From the NCBI RefSeq assembly GCF_900099825.1, contig NZ_LT629693.1, forward strand, positions 7,637,001-7,701,000: 64,000 nucleotides of DNA, in the 5' to 3' direction. The translations under genes and the position numbers were made by a program. This DNA comes from Bradyrhizobium ottawaense. Lineage in GTDB: Bacteria > Pseudomonadota > Alphaproteobacteria > Rhizobiales > Xanthobacteraceae. The notes under the pieces were generated by a model, which had not been told where the DNA came from, did no database searches, and worked only from the letters and a program-made list of their open reading frames with translations. This document shows, in pieces, positions 37,791 to 46,430 of the stretch (its first letter is position 1; every line of letters begins with the position of its first letter).

Positions 37791-37950
37791 CCAGTTCGGA
37801 CGCGATGCCGCGGTCGCGAAGCGAGCGCGGTGTCTCGGTATGGGTGATGATAACGGCTGATGGTGTCAGGCGGTAATTCGCGAACGCGACCGCGCCTTCG
37901 ACGTCGAGTTCGAAGCGGTTTTGAGCCTTGTTGTCACGGACGGCGGCCAT
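37678..37950 (-). CDS. GNAT-family N-acetyltransferase-like protein (YjdJ type)
   Basis: Small acetyltransferase-like protein of 90 residues of the Gcn5-related class 2 (PF14542-like). Marks are NRFELDVEGAVAFANYRL, ITHTETPRSLRDRGIASELV (acetyl-CoA loop region) and the late VVAGCSFVVDYLAKHPE. Length is normal for this short family. It overlaps the 3' end of the gene on the other strand by 113 bases. Substrate unknown. Confidence 0.88.
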   Translation of the reverse strand: MAAVRDNKAQNRFELDVEGAVAFANYRLTPSAVIITHTETPRSLRDRGIASELVKGALELIRADGRKVVAGCSFVVDYLAKHPEVADLTA

Positions 37951-38063
37951 ACGGGCATTCCCCAGAACATGCGTTCAAATGTCTAACTCCGTTCATTTAA
38001 GCGCGTGAACCCGGCGATGCAAACCGGCGACGAACGGTGAAATTGCTCGCCAGGACCTGATAC

Positions 38064-39008
38064 ATGCGTCATTTGCCCCACCTGACCGCATCGCTGCTCG
38101 GCGCCGCCGTGATGTTCGGACAACCCCCGGCTGCGTCCGCTGCAGGCGACCCAAATTGGCAGACCTGCATCGGCGCGGCCACAGCCCCCAATGACCGGGC
38201 AACCGCCTGCAGCGCGGTGATCGATGCCAAGGTCGAGACCGGCAGGAAGCTTGCCGCCGCCTATTGCAACCGCGGCCACGGCCTCACCGAGAAACGCGAT
38301 TTCGATTCCGCCATGTCCGACCTCAACGAGGCGATCCGGCTCGATCCGAGCTACGCCTGCGCTTACAGCAACCGCGGCCGGGTCCATGCCTTCAAGCGCG
38401 ACTTCGATTCCGCGATGGCCGATTACGACGAGGCGATCCGTATCGATCCGGGCTTTGCGCTGGCCTACAACAACCGTGGCGACGCCTGGTTCAACAAGGG
38501 CGACCTCGATCGTGCGCTGGCCGATTTCAGCACCGCCATCAAATACGATCCGTCGCTCGCGACCGCCTACGGCAATCGCGGCTTTGCCTATTATCGCAAG
38601 CGCGATATGGCCCGCGCGCTCGCCGACTACTCTGCCGAGATCAAGCTCAAGCCCGACGTGCTCGCTTATATCAACCGCGGCAATGTCTACCGCGACACCG
38701 AGCAGCTCGACCGCGCGGCCGTCGATTACGGCGAGGCGGCCAGGATCGGGCCGACCGATGCGCGCGGCTGGCGCAATCGCGGCATGATCCGGCTCTACCA
38801 GGGCGACAACAAAGGCGGCCTTGCCGACTACGACAAGGCGCTGCAATACGACCCGGCCGATGCCTATTCGTGGAATAACCGCGGCCAGGCCAAAATGCGG
38901 CTCGGCGACGCCAAGGGCGCGATCGCGGATTTCCGCAAGGCGCTCGAGATCGACCCGAGCCTGCGCACCGCCCGCGATGGCCTGCAACGGCTCGGCGCTG
39001 CACCATAG
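38064..39008 (+). CDS. TPR-repeat protein, exported
   Basis: Protein of 314 residues with a signal peptide (cut near PAASAAGD) and about seven tetratricopeptide repeats of 34 residues between ~65 and ~305. Each repeat shows AYxNRGxAxxxKGDxDxAxADxxxAIxxDP, with the NRG triplet kept in nearly all. A Cys pair lies before the repeats (QTCIGAATAP..RATACSAV). TPRs bind protein partners; the partner here is unknown. Periplasmic site is inferred from the leader. Confidence 0.88.
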   Translation: MRHLPHLTASLLGAAVMFGQPPAASAAGDPNWQTCIGAATAPNDRATACSAVIDAKVETGRKLAAAYCNRGHGLTEKRDFDSAMSDLNEAIRLDPSYACAYSNRGRVHAFKRDFDSAMADYDEAIRIDPGFALAYNNRGDAWFNKGDLDRALADFSTAIKYDPSLATAYGNRGFAYYRKRDMARALADYSAEIKLKPDVLAYINRGNVYRDTEQLDRAAVDYGEAARIGPTDARGWRNRGMIRLYQGDNKGGLADYDKALQYDPADAYSWNNRGQAKMRLGDAKGAIADFRKALEIDPSLRTARDGLQRLGAAP

Positions 39009-39191
39009 ATCTGGCCTGCCGCGAGCCAGCCTTCCCGCACAGAATCCTGCTGGTCGCCGTCTTGCAAGCGGTCCCGGCGTGCCTACGTTTTAGGGCAGAC
39101 ATACGCCCCGATGCGGCCCGATCTGGTTCGATATCGGAATGTGTTTGATCGTGCGCCGCTGACGTATGCCTCTTTTCAAGGGAGGTTACCT

Positions 39192-39593
39192 ATGTCGGAC
39201 TTTCGTTTCTTCAGTACGCATCGCCCGTGGGAAGACTGGTTCGGCATGCTGCTTGGCGGGCTGATTGTGGTGTCGCCATGGTTTCCGTTCCAGTCCAGCC
39301 ACGAGACCATGGACGCCGAGCGCAGCTGGATGATCCTCAACACCTTTGTGGTCGGCATGCTCGTGTTCGGCCTTGCCCAGCTCGAATACGTCGCCTTGCA
39401 ACGGTGGGAGGAGGTGGCGGAAATCGCGCTCGGCCTCTGGCTGATCGCTTCGCCCTTCATCTTCGGCTATTCTGGCGACGACATGCTGAAGATTTGGCAT
39501 GCCTCGCTTGGCGCCGTCGTCGTGGTGCTGGGCGCGCTTCAACTCTGGCAGGACTGGCGGCTGAGCGACCAGGAACTGGCCAACCATCCGTAG
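39192..39593 (+). CDS. SPW-repeat membrane protein
   Basis: Integral membrane protein of 133 residues with four helices and two SPW-type repeats (WEDWFGMLLGGLIVVSPWFPF and WEEVAEIALGLWLIASPFIFGY; each quoted part is a helix ending in SPW or SPF). GGAGG stands ahead of the ATG at 39192; the open frame upstream to 39111 is unlikely. Function unknown in this family. Confidence 0.84.
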   Translation: MSDFRFFSTHRPWEDWFGMLLGGLIVVSPWFPFQSSHETMDAERSWMILNTFVVGMLVFGLAQLEYVALQRWEEVAEIALGLWLIASPFIFGYSGDDMLKIWHASLGAVVVVLGALQLWQDWRLSDQELANHP

Positions 39594-39607
39594 TCGCAAC
39601 CAGTGCA

Positions 39608-39639
39608 TGGGCCCGCCGGTCTCCAGCGCGGCGGACCCA
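39608..39639. terminator. candidate hairpin after the SPW gene
   Basis: TGGGCCCGCCG and CGGCGGACCCA form an 11-bp stem with one mismatch, 15 bases after the stop codon. No T run follows on either strand. It lies in convergent space with the DUF3828-like gene. Confidence 0.38.
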
Positions 39640-39723
39640 CGCGCCAGCGAACATTTGCAGCGCCACGGCATCAGAGGGGTTTGAACGCGCCCTTGCCGCG
39701 ACCATGTCGCCCGGTTGCGCGCC

Positions 39724-40254
39724 CTAATTCTTCAGCGAGTCCGCAAGCATGTCGCGGATCGACCACGGCTCGCCGTCGCTGGCGCCTTTGATGTCGTCGA
39801 TTTTCCAGCCGATGGCGTCGCGCACGAACTGATAGCGGATGGTCCGGTCGGCCGGCCTGCGGGCCGGCGCGTTGCGGCCGGTAATGATGACTGATATCGC
39901 GGCCTTGTCGGCCTGCTTTTCCACGGTCACCTCAAAGGATTTGACGTCCGGCTCCTGCGAATTGGTGACGGGATCGAAGTCGACCGGTCCGACATCGCCT
40001 TTCGGCGTATGGGCGTCGGCCTTCGCCCACAATTCCACCAGCGATCTTGACAGGTATTTCGCCTTGGCGGCCTTGTTCTCGATGACGAAAGCCCCGCCGC
40101 CGTCGCCCTTGCCCTTGGCGGCGCGGGTGTAGATGGCGGTGACGATGCCGGCCGGATCGGCCGGCGAGGGCGGCGCAGCCAGGGCCCGATGCGATAAAGC
40201 TGATGCCAGCAGGCCGGCCGCACCTGACAGGATCAACGCTCGACGGGTCACCAT
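39724..40254 (-). CDS. exported DUF3828-like protein
   Basis: Protein of 176 residues from the ATG at 40254 (MVTRRALILSGAAG), with GAGGA upstream; a TTG four codons earlier is in frame. The leader has a twin-arginine-like TRRALIL and a cut near RALAAPP. The mature part (IVTAIYTRAAKGKGDGG..LSRSLVELWAKAD..PVTNSQEPDVKSF..RYQFVRDAIGWKIDDI) fits the DUF3828 pattern of small periplasmic proteins. Role unknown. Confidence 0.75.
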   Translation of the reverse strand: MVTRRALILSGAAGLLASALSHRALAAPPSPADPAGIVTAIYTRAAKGKGDGGGAFVIENKAAKAKYLSRSLVELWAKADAHTPKGDVGPVDFDPVTNSQEPDVKSFEVTVEKQADKAAISVIITGRNAPARRPADRTIRYQFVRDAIGWKIDDIKGASDGEPWSIRDMLADSLKN

Positions 40255-40340
40255 GGCATTCCTCAAATCAGATCAGTCTGCTTATAGACTGAGATGCTTG
40301 GCTGGATCATGGTGATTCCGGCAAATGCCGGGAGAACGTC

Positions 40341-40469
40341 ATGTCCAATGAAAAAGGTCCCAACATCAAGAAAAAGCAGAAATGCAAAAACTGCGAGGGC
40401 AAGGGCCTGGTGAAAAAGGGCGAGAACGTCGTCAAATGCCAGCGCTGCAAGGGCACCGGCGTACGCTAA
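40341..40469 (+). CDS. 42-residue protein with two CxxCxGxG zinc motifs
   Basis: Tiny protein that starts with ATG at 40341 behind GGAGAACGTC. It has a Lys-rich beginning and two motifs, CKNCEGKG and CQRCKGTG, 16 residues apart; these match one zinc centre of the DnaJ cysteine-rich domain, which binds zinc through two such motifs. It lacks a J domain and any other part. It may be a stand-alone zinc ribbon that binds RNA or unfolded protein. Coding is supported by the ribosome site, the frame and the motif pair. Confidence 0.75.
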   Translation: MSNEKGPNIKKKQKCKNCEGKGLVKKGENVVKCQRCKGTGVR

Positions 40470-40635
40470 AAGCCGCATCACGGGCGCCCCATTCAAGTTC
40501 AGAAATGCCCACCTACACCCCAACTGGCGGCGGTCCGACGGCTCTTGCCGAAGCCTGTGCGATGGCGATAAACCATGGCCAACAGCCTGCCCCGGGGCGA
40601 CCAACAGCCCCCGTCCGCGTTGAAGAGGAAACCTC

Positions 40636-40836
40636 ATGAAGCTCGTTCTGACCGCGCTTGGCATCGTCCTGCTCATTGTCGCCGCCGTTTATTTCGTGAT
40701 GCCGGCCGATCAGCTGCCGGGCTTCTTCCCCGGCCATGAAGCGGGCGTCGCCCGTATCCACGCCAAGCACGGCATCGTCGCCGGTGTCGCCGGTCTGGTG
40801 CTGCTGGCGGCCGGCGCATGGATGGGACGGCGGTGA
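40636..40836 (+). CDS. small two-helix membrane protein
   Basis: Protein of 66 residues with two hydrophobic helices (residues 3-22 and 46-63) joined by a loop with PADQLPGFFPGHEAG and two His (RIHAKHG). GAGGAAACCTC precedes the ATG. The stop TGA at 40834-40836 overlaps a GTG that may begin the acyl-CoA synthetase gene. No known function. Confidence 0.7.
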   Translation: MKLVLTALGIVLLIVAAVYFVMPADQLPGFFPGHEAGVARIHAKHGIVAGVAGLVLLAAGAWMGRR

Positions 40837-42470
40837 GCGGCGCATCCGCTGTGGCCGCCCCGCGCGGGGGACTGGCGCGGATGTCGCGCCGGGTGATGAA
40901 TCTCGCGCATCTCGTTACCCAGAACGCCCGGCGCCATGGCGACCGCGCGGGCTTCATCTGGGGCGACAAGTCCTGGACCTGGCGCGAGATCGATGCAGCC
41001 GTCTCGGCGCTGGCGGCGGCGCTGGCCGCGCGCGGCATCGTCAAGGGCGACCGCATCCTGGTCCATTCCAAAAACGGCGACGAGATGTTCTGGTCGATGT
41101 TCGCGGCCTTTCGCCTCGGCGCGGTCTGGGTTCCCACCAATTTCCGCCTGATGCCGGACGAGGTCGCCTATCTCGCCTCCGCCTCCGGTGCCAAGGCGTT
41201 CCTGTGCCACGGCGATTTTCCCGATCACGCCAAGGCCGCGGCCAATCCCGCGCTCGAATTCATCTGGCGGATCGGCGAGGGCAATTTCGGCGAGACCTCC
41301 GTGACCGAAGCGATCGCCGCACACGCCGGCGCCAAGGTCGAGAACACGACCGTCGACTACGACGACCCCTGCTGGTTCTTCTTCACCTCGGGCACGACCG
41401 GACGCTCCAAGGCGGCGGTGCTGACCCACGGCCAGATGGCGTTCGTCATCACCAACCACCTTGCCGACCTGATGCCGGGCACCACCGAACAGGATGCCTC
41501 GCTGGTGGTCGCCCCGCTGTCGCATGGCGCCGGCGTCCATCAACTGGTGCAGACCGCGCGCGGTGTGCCGACGATTTTGCTGCCGTCGGAGAAATTCGAC
41601 ATCGCCGAGGCGTTCCGCCTGATCGAGGTCCATCGCGTCAGCAACATCTTTACGGTGCCGACGATTCTGAAGATGATGGTCGAACATCCGGCGGTCGACA
41701 AATACGATCACTCCTCGCTGCGCTTCATCATCTATGCCGGCGCGCCGATGTACCGCGAGGACCAGAAGGCGGCGCTGAACAAGCTCGGCTCCGTGCTGGT
41801 GCAGTATTTCGGCCTTGGCGAGGTCACCGGCAACATCACCGTGCTGCCGCCCAACCTGCACGACCCCGAGGATAGCCCGACGGCCCGGATCGGCACCTGC
41901 GGCTTCGAACGTACCGGCATGCAGGTCTCGATCCAGGGCGACGACGGCAGCGAGTTGAAGCCGTTCGAGACCGGCGAGATCTGCGTGATCGGTCCCGGCG
42001 TGTTCGCCGGCTATTACGACAACCCCGAGGCCAATGCGAAAGCGTTTCGCGACGGCTGGTTCCGCACCGGCGATCTCGGCCACATGGACGAGGAGGGCTT
42101 CGTCTACATCACCGGCCGCGCCTCCGACATGTACATTTCCGGCGGATCGAACATCTATCCGCGCGAGGTCGAGGAGAAGATTTTGACCCATCCGGCGATC
42201 GGCGAGGTCGCGGTGCTCGGCGTGCCCGACCCGTTCTGGGGCGAGGTCGGCGTCGCCGTCTGCGTCGCGCGCGAGGGAGCCGCTGCGGTGAGCGAGGCGG
42301 AGCTGGCCGCGTTCCTGTTGCCAAAAGTGTCGCGCTACAAGATGCCAAAACGGTTCTTCTTCTGGGAGGCGTTGCCGAAGTCCGGCTATGGCAAGATTCC
42401 GAAGCGGCTGGTTCGCGACGAGCTGGAGGCGCGGGGACAGCTCGACCTCGTGTCGAAGACGGGCACCTGA
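40833..42470 (+). CDS. AMP-dependent acyl-CoA synthetase/ligase
   Basis: ANL-superfamily ligase that activates a carboxylic acid as acyl-AMP and then acyl-CoA; 545 residues from the GTG at 40833. Alternatives are ATG 40881 (MSRRVMNLAHL) and ATG 40896. The P-loop FFTSGTTGRSKAAVLTHG, the GWFRTGDLG hinge region, GRASDMYISGGSNIYP and the A10 lysine in SGYGKIPKR are intact. It resembles medium/long-chain or aromatic acid ligases; the substrate is not readable. The following PPC-like gene starts 4 bases after the stop. Confidence 0.9.
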   Translation: MSGASAVAAPRGGLARMSRRVMNLAHLVTQNARRHGDRAGFIWGDKSWTWREIDAAVSALAAALAARGIVKGDRILVHSKNGDEMFWSMFAAFRLGAVWVPTNFRLMPDEVAYLASASGAKAFLCHGDFPDHAKAAANPALEFIWRIGEGNFGETSVTEAIAAHAGAKVENTTVDYDDPCWFFFTSGTTGRSKAAVLTHGQMAFVITNHLADLMPGTTEQDASLVVAPLSHGAGVHQLVQTARGVPTILLPSEKFDIAEAFRLIEVHRVSNIFTVPTILKMMVEHPAVDKYDHSSLRFIIYAGAPMYREDQKAALNKLGSVLVQYFGLGEVTGNITVLPPNLHDPEDSPTARIGTCGFERTGMQVSIQGDDGSELKPFETGEICVIGPGVFAGYYDNPEANAKAFRDGWFRTGDLGHMDEEGFVYITGRASDMYISGGSNIYPREVEEKILTHPAIGEVAVLGVPDPFWGEVGVAVCVAREGAAAVSEAELAAFLLPKVSRYKMPKRFFFWEALPKSGYGKIPKRLVRDELEARGQLDLVSKTGT

Positions 42471-42474
42471 GGCG

Positions 42475-43410
42475 ATGCGAAGCATCGCCCAGCCGGGCGC
42501 GCCGGTAACTGAGCGCATCCAGTGGGTCGAGGCGCGGGGACGCGCGTTTTCGTTCACGCCTGAAGCCGGTCTGCCGCTTTTGGAAGCCGCGCGCCGCGGC
42601 TTTGCCGGGGCCGGATTTGCCGGCGGCGTGCTGAGCCTGCGGGCAGGGGCGCTCGGCCCGTTGGCCTATGTGATGCCGGCGCTGTCGAAGACCGGCGCCA
42701 ATGCCGCATTCTACAGCGACACCTTTCGCCCCCAGGGGATCAGCCGGCTGAAGTGTGCGGCGATGACGCTAGGCCAGCGCGACGGCGCGCCGTTCTTTCA
42801 CTGCCACGGCCTGTGGACCGAGACCGACGGCCACCTGCACGGCGGCCACATCCTGCCCGAGGAGAGTTTTGTTGCCGAGCCGTTCGCGGTCGATGCGTTC
42901 GGAATCGACGGCGCCATGTTCACGGCCGAGCCTGACAGCGAGACCAATTTCAAGTTGTTCGGGCCAGTAGCGTTTCCAAGCGAAGTGGCTCCCGGTTCGC
43001 GTGAAGGAAACGCGTCCGATATAAGAGGCCCGTGGGCGACGACGGATGCCAAAAGCGATAGCCGCGCCTTTGCGCTGCGGTTGCGGCCGAACCAGGATTT
43101 TGCCGCGGCGCTGGAAAACTTCTGCCGGCAGCGCGGGATCTTCCGTGCCCGCCTTCACGGCGGCGTCGGCAGCACCATCGGCGCGCATTTCACCGATGGC
43201 CGTAACGTCGTGCCGTTTGCGACCGAGCTGGCGATCACTTCCGGCGACATCGCACCGGGCGCCGACGGCACGCTGCAGGCCACGCTCGATGTCGCGCTGG
43301 TCGATTATCTCGGCGGTATCGCCGAGGGCCGTCTGATGCGCGGCGACAATCCGGTGCTGATGACGATGGAGCTGGTGCTCGAGGTGATCGAGGGCGGGGT
43401 GCGGGCGTAG
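42475..43410 (+). CDS. tandem PPC/DUF296-like protein
   Basis: Protein of 311 residues from the ATG at 42475. Both halves resemble the PPC fold (plants and prokaryotes conserved, DUF296): the first has FFHCHGLWTETDGHLHGGHI with its His cluster (~residues 104-123); the second (~205-305) has FRARLHGGVGSTIGAHFTDG and LVDYLGGIAEGRL. Prokaryotic PPC proteins are single-domain trimers that can bind metal through such His residues. It follows the acyl-CoA synthetase by 4 bases, suggesting a joint pathway. Function unknown. Confidence 0.75.
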   Translation: MRSIAQPGAPVTERIQWVEARGRAFSFTPEAGLPLLEAARRGFAGAGFAGGVLSLRAGALGPLAYVMPALSKTGANAAFYSDTFRPQGISRLKCAAMTLGQRDGAPFFHCHGLWTETDGHLHGGHILPEESFVAEPFAVDAFGIDGAMFTAEPDSETNFKLFGPVAFPSEVAPGSREGNASDIRGPWATTDAKSDSRAFALRLRPNQDFAAALENFCRQRGIFRARLHGGVGSTIGAHFTDGRNVVPFATELAITSGDIAPGADGTLQATLDVALVDYLGGIAEGRLMRGDNPVLMTMELVLEVIEGGVRA

Positions 43411-43439
43411 CGGCGTGATTCCCATTTCGAATGGCCTGT

Positions 43440-43526
43440 CCCGTCATTGCGAGCGAAGCGAAGCAATCCATCGCGCGGCATAACGAAGAATGGATTGCTT
43501 CGTCGCTGCGCTCCTCGCAATGACGG
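43440..43526. repeat. long inverted repeat (rhizobial intergenic type)
   Basis: The element opens CCGTCATTGCGAGCGAAGCG and closes CTCGCAATGACGG in mirror form; AAGCAATCCAT and ATGGATTGCTT are the inner arms with a ~24-base centre. This type is one of the common intergenic repeats of Bradyrhizobium relatives and of some other proteobacteria, from memory. It stands 30 bases after the PPC gene and may end its transcript. Confidence 0.75.
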
Positions 43527-43549
43527 TGGATAAATACGAGTTCACTTTC

Positions 43550-43950
43550 TCGCGGCGCGAAGCACCCGGAGTTTTGCAAGAAAACCTTGCCCTCGAAAAT
43601 AGAGGGCGCAGGTAAGACCGGATGCGCGCTGCACCCGCGGTCTCGCATGCATGTTGCAAAAGAATGTGCTGCACACGAGCATACAGGTTCAGCGGGAACA
43701 CCCGGCCTTCCCTGCGCAATGGCTTTACGGCTTATACGTAATCGTCCTGGTGACCGGCTTTCTTGCCACCATCGCTCTTAGGCAGCGTTAGCCGCCGTCG
43801 AACTTGACGCCAGCACCGGGGCGTCGGACCCAAACGATTTCACCGTACACAAAAGCCACGCTCGTCAGTCGTGACCCTGCGTCCACCGCATCTCACCGCA
43901 CGTCGTGACGATCGCGAGCGCCCCTTGTGTCGGCAAAAACTGGCAGAATG
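43550..43950. repeat. degenerate dispersed repeat, non-coding
   Basis: Translation in several frames gives short stretches (HPRSRMHVAKECAAHEHTGS, CAMALRLIRNRPGDRLSCHH, LDASTGASDPNDFTVHKSHA) with stops and frame shifts between them. I recall strings of this kind as recurrent decayed sequence in Bradyrhizobium-group intergenic regions. No intact gene is seen here. It directly precedes the first IS110-type transposase unit. Confidence 0.45.
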
Positions 43951-44112
43951 TGCGAACGGGCGGTTGAAGCAGAACCGCCCGTTGCTGGAACTGAGCCCGT
44001 AACGCCCCAAAGCGGCAGAGCCTGTATGAGAGCGAGGGACAGCTCCGGTGTCTTCCTCAACCCGAACAGTTGCAAGGGCCGTTGAGCCCGTACCGAGCAA
44101 GGAAGGGAGTGG

Positions 44113-45075
44113 ATGATGGCACAAAATGGTCTCGTTGTCGTCGGCATCGATGTAGCAAAGGACAAGGTCGATGCGTGCATTCGCGAGTTGGCGCTGCGGC
44201 AGACGTATCCGAGCACTGCCCAGGGTCATCGCAAGCTGGTTGCCTGGCTTCGCAAGCACAAGGTGAACAGGGCGGTGATGGAGGCCAGCGGCGGCTATGA
44301 GCGCGATTGGGGGAAGGTGCTCCGTCTGGCCGGCATCGCCGTACGGATCGTCGACCCCAAGCGAGTCCGCAGCTTTGCGCAGTCGGCCGGACGCCTGGCC
44401 AAGAACGATACGATTGATGCAGAGATGATCGCTTGGTTCGCAGAGACGTTCAGCGAGGCGCCGGGCCAAGTGCACGATGCCGCGCGCGAAGAGCTGCAGG
44501 CGCTGGTGAAAGCTCGTCTCAATCTGGTCGATCTCAAGATACGACTGGAAGCTCAAAACGAGCATGCTGCACCAGGACAGGCTCGGAAAGCGCGGACCCG
44601 TATCTTGAAGAGCTTGCTCGAGGAAATTGCCAAGCTCGAAGTCGCGATCTCGGCCCAGGTCAGGGCCACACCTCATCTTGCCGAACGCGCCGAGATCGTC
44701 GAGAGCGTGCCAGGCTTTGCCGAAACGAGCTCAGCGAACCTCATTGCTGGAATGCCGGAGCTTGGCCAAGTGAGCGACGAGATCGCCGCGGCGTTGTTAG
44801 GCGTTGCCCCTTATGACGATGATAGCGGAAAGCGCCGCGGCGAACGCCACATCAAGGGCGGCCGCCGTTGGGTCCGAAACGCCCTCTACATGCCGTGCCT
44901 CGGCGCGGCCACACAGAACAATCCTGTCTTCAAGGCCTACTATCAACGGCTACTTGCCAAGGGGAAGGAGCCGAAGGTTGCGCTCGTCGCCTGCATGCGA
45001 AAGCTGATCATCATCCTCAACACAATGATCGCACGCCGGCAGAAATGGGATCCCAGCCGTTACGCACTGAATTGA
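44113..45075 (+). CDS. IS110-family transposase, copy A
   Basis: DEDD-type transposase of 320 residues. The N-terminal RuvC-like part has Asp in VVGIDVAKDKVDA, Glu in EASGGYERDW and Asp in KNDTIDAEMIAW; the C-terminal Transposase_20 part has the serine region GVAPYDDDSGKRRGERHIKG. Frame is intact. AAGGAAGGGAG precedes two adjacent ATGs (44113, 44116). IS110 elements lack clear terminal repeats and duplications, so I could not place the ends; upstream bases from about 43925 and downstream to about 45250 are probably element. Confidence 0.92.
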   Translation: MMAQNGLVVVGIDVAKDKVDACIRELALRQTYPSTAQGHRKLVAWLRKHKVNRAVMEASGGYERDWGKVLRLAGIAVRIVDPKRVRSFAQSAGRLAKNDTIDAEMIAWFAETFSEAPGQVHDAAREELQALVKARLNLVDLKIRLEAQNEHAAPGQARKARTRILKSLLEEIAKLEVAISAQVRATPHLAERAEIVESVPGFAETSSANLIAGMPELGQVSDEIAAALLGVAPYDDDSGKRRGERHIKGGRRWVRNALYMPCLGAATQNNPVFKAYYQRLLAKGKEPKVALVACMRKLIIILNTMIARRQKWDPSRYALN

Positions 45076-45415
45076 GCGAGCGCACTTCACCGCGCTCGGT
45101 CCTCGACCGAGCGCATGCCTAGCCAACAGACCGGGGAGCGGACGGCGTCAAGGCCGTAAGCCGCCGAAGGCGGGGGCGCGCCTCGCGCCAGCCTTGAGGC
45201 CAGCCGATCACCGGTCTACTTCAGCACAGTTGCTCTCATCGCGGGAGACGGGCGGAGTTAGACGTCTGATTTGCCCGACGGGGCAACCGGAATCTTTTCG
45301 CGCCGACGGATTGACCTAAATCTGGGGTGATTTGCCCGACGGGCAAAACAGCCGGTATGGCTTGCTCCATCTGCCTAGCAACGGATACATTCCACGGTTG
45401 TAGCGGGAATTTGCC
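45076..45415. other. IS110 flank and TTTGCCCG-A-CGGGCAAA repeat
   Basis: No gene is seen. The first ~170 bases, GC-rich with several small dyads, are likely the 3' part of the IS110 element. Then GATTTGCCCGACGGGGCAAC (45269) and GATTTGCCCGACGGGCAAAA (45329) are near-identical direct repeats 60 bases apart; the second contains a perfect 8-bp inverted repeat round a single A. They stand just before the AAA ATPase gene. Confidence 0.5.
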
Positions 45416-46198
45416 ATGGCCTCACGACGCAACCGGACCATCGATATGCCGGCGCCATATCTCAGGCGCATCTGGCTCGACCCCTCGCGGGTCACCGATC
45501 CCGCGGCCTATCCGTTCTGCCTGCCGTTCCTGCTCGATGGCTTCGAACTGGACTTCGACTGCGCCGTCACCATCATCGTCGGCGAAAACGGCATGGGCAA
45601 GTCGACGCTGCTGGAAGGGATCGCGACGCTCGCGGGCTTCGACGAGGCGGGCGGGGCCGGTGGCTACAAGCCGGTCGATCACTCCGACGCGCTCGAAGTT
45701 ATGGGCGGCAAACTGTCGTCGGCGCTGCGCGCAGGCTGGCTGCCCAAGGTCAGCAATGGCTGGTTCTTCCGTGCCGAGAGCTTCTTTTCCGTCGCGCGAT
45801 ATCTGGACAAGGTACAATCCGAGGATATTCCTACTCTTGGGCGCGGTAGGCCGCCGGACTTCCTCTCACATTCCCACGGCGAGGGCTTTCTCCGTTTCTT
45901 CAACGAACGTTGCCAGAAGCAGGGCATCTTCATCTTCGACGAACCGGAATCGGCGCTGTCGCCGTCGCGGCAGATCGAGTTTCTGAAACTGCTGCGGCGC
46001 ATGGACGTATCAGGCATCTGCCAGGTCATCATGGCCACGCACTCGCCGATGCTGATGGCGTACCCCCAGGCGCGGCTGCTGCGGCTGTCGAAGTACGGGC
46101 TGGAAGCCGTGACGGTGCGCGAGACCGACCACTACAAGGTCATGCGCGAGTTTTGCGCGGATCCGGACGGGTTCGTGCAGGCGGCGATCGAGGAGTGA
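45416..46198 (+). CDS. AAA-family predicted ATPase (AAA_21 type)
   Basis: Soluble ABC/OLD-like ATPase of 260 residues with Walker A GENGMGKST (~residue 60), Walker B IFIFDEPESALSPSRQ, and the His switch in IMATHSPMLMAYP. It lacks an extra nuclease domain, so it is a stand-alone single-domain ATPase like many in mobile or defence contexts. The start could also be the ATG at 45446. A second copy of its last ~34 codons lies at 47467. IS110 units and repeats on both sides mark it as accessory. Confidence 0.85.
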   Translation: MASRRNRTIDMPAPYLRRIWLDPSRVTDPAAYPFCLPFLLDGFELDFDCAVTIIVGENGMGKSTLLEGIATLAGFDEAGGAGGYKPVDHSDALEVMGGKLSSALRAGWLPKVSNGWFFRAESFFSVARYLDKVQSEDIPTLGRGRPPDFLSHSHGEGFLRFFNERCQKQGIFIFDEPESALSPSRQIEFLKLLRRMDVSGICQVIMATHSPMLMAYPQARLLRLSKYGLEAVTVRETDHYKVMREFCADPDGFVQAAIEE

Positions 46199-46202
46199 GG
46201 CC

Positions 46203-46316
46203 GTAGGGTAGGTTGAGTCAATGGGTTCGGCCAACGGCCGGCCCGATGAAAAACTCCGCGAAACCCACCAACAGAAGAGCGATGGGATTCGCTGCGCTCA
46301 ACCCATCCTGCGCGGG
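46203..46316. repeat. GTAGGGT-type palindromic repeat, copy 1
   Basis: GTAGGGTAGGTTGAG (46204) and, in inverted form, CGCTGCGCTCAACCCATCC (46290s) frame a ~110-base unit with AAACCCACCAAC inside. A fuller copy stands at 47574-47649 and a half copy at 47433-47466. This repeat type is common between genes in rhizobia. Confidence 0.65.
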
Positions 46317-46430
46317 CTTGCTACCTGCTTGACCAAGTCGCGACTGAGCCTATACAGACATGGCTGTTGCTGGAATATGTCCCCAACGCTTGGTGTTTGC
46401 AGCCTTGTTGGTACCCTTTGGGGGTGGATC

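Noticed and set aside
43840..44676. 278-codon open frame antisense to IS110 copy A
   Set aside because: Starts inside the transposase and ends in decayed repeat; composition like other shadows.
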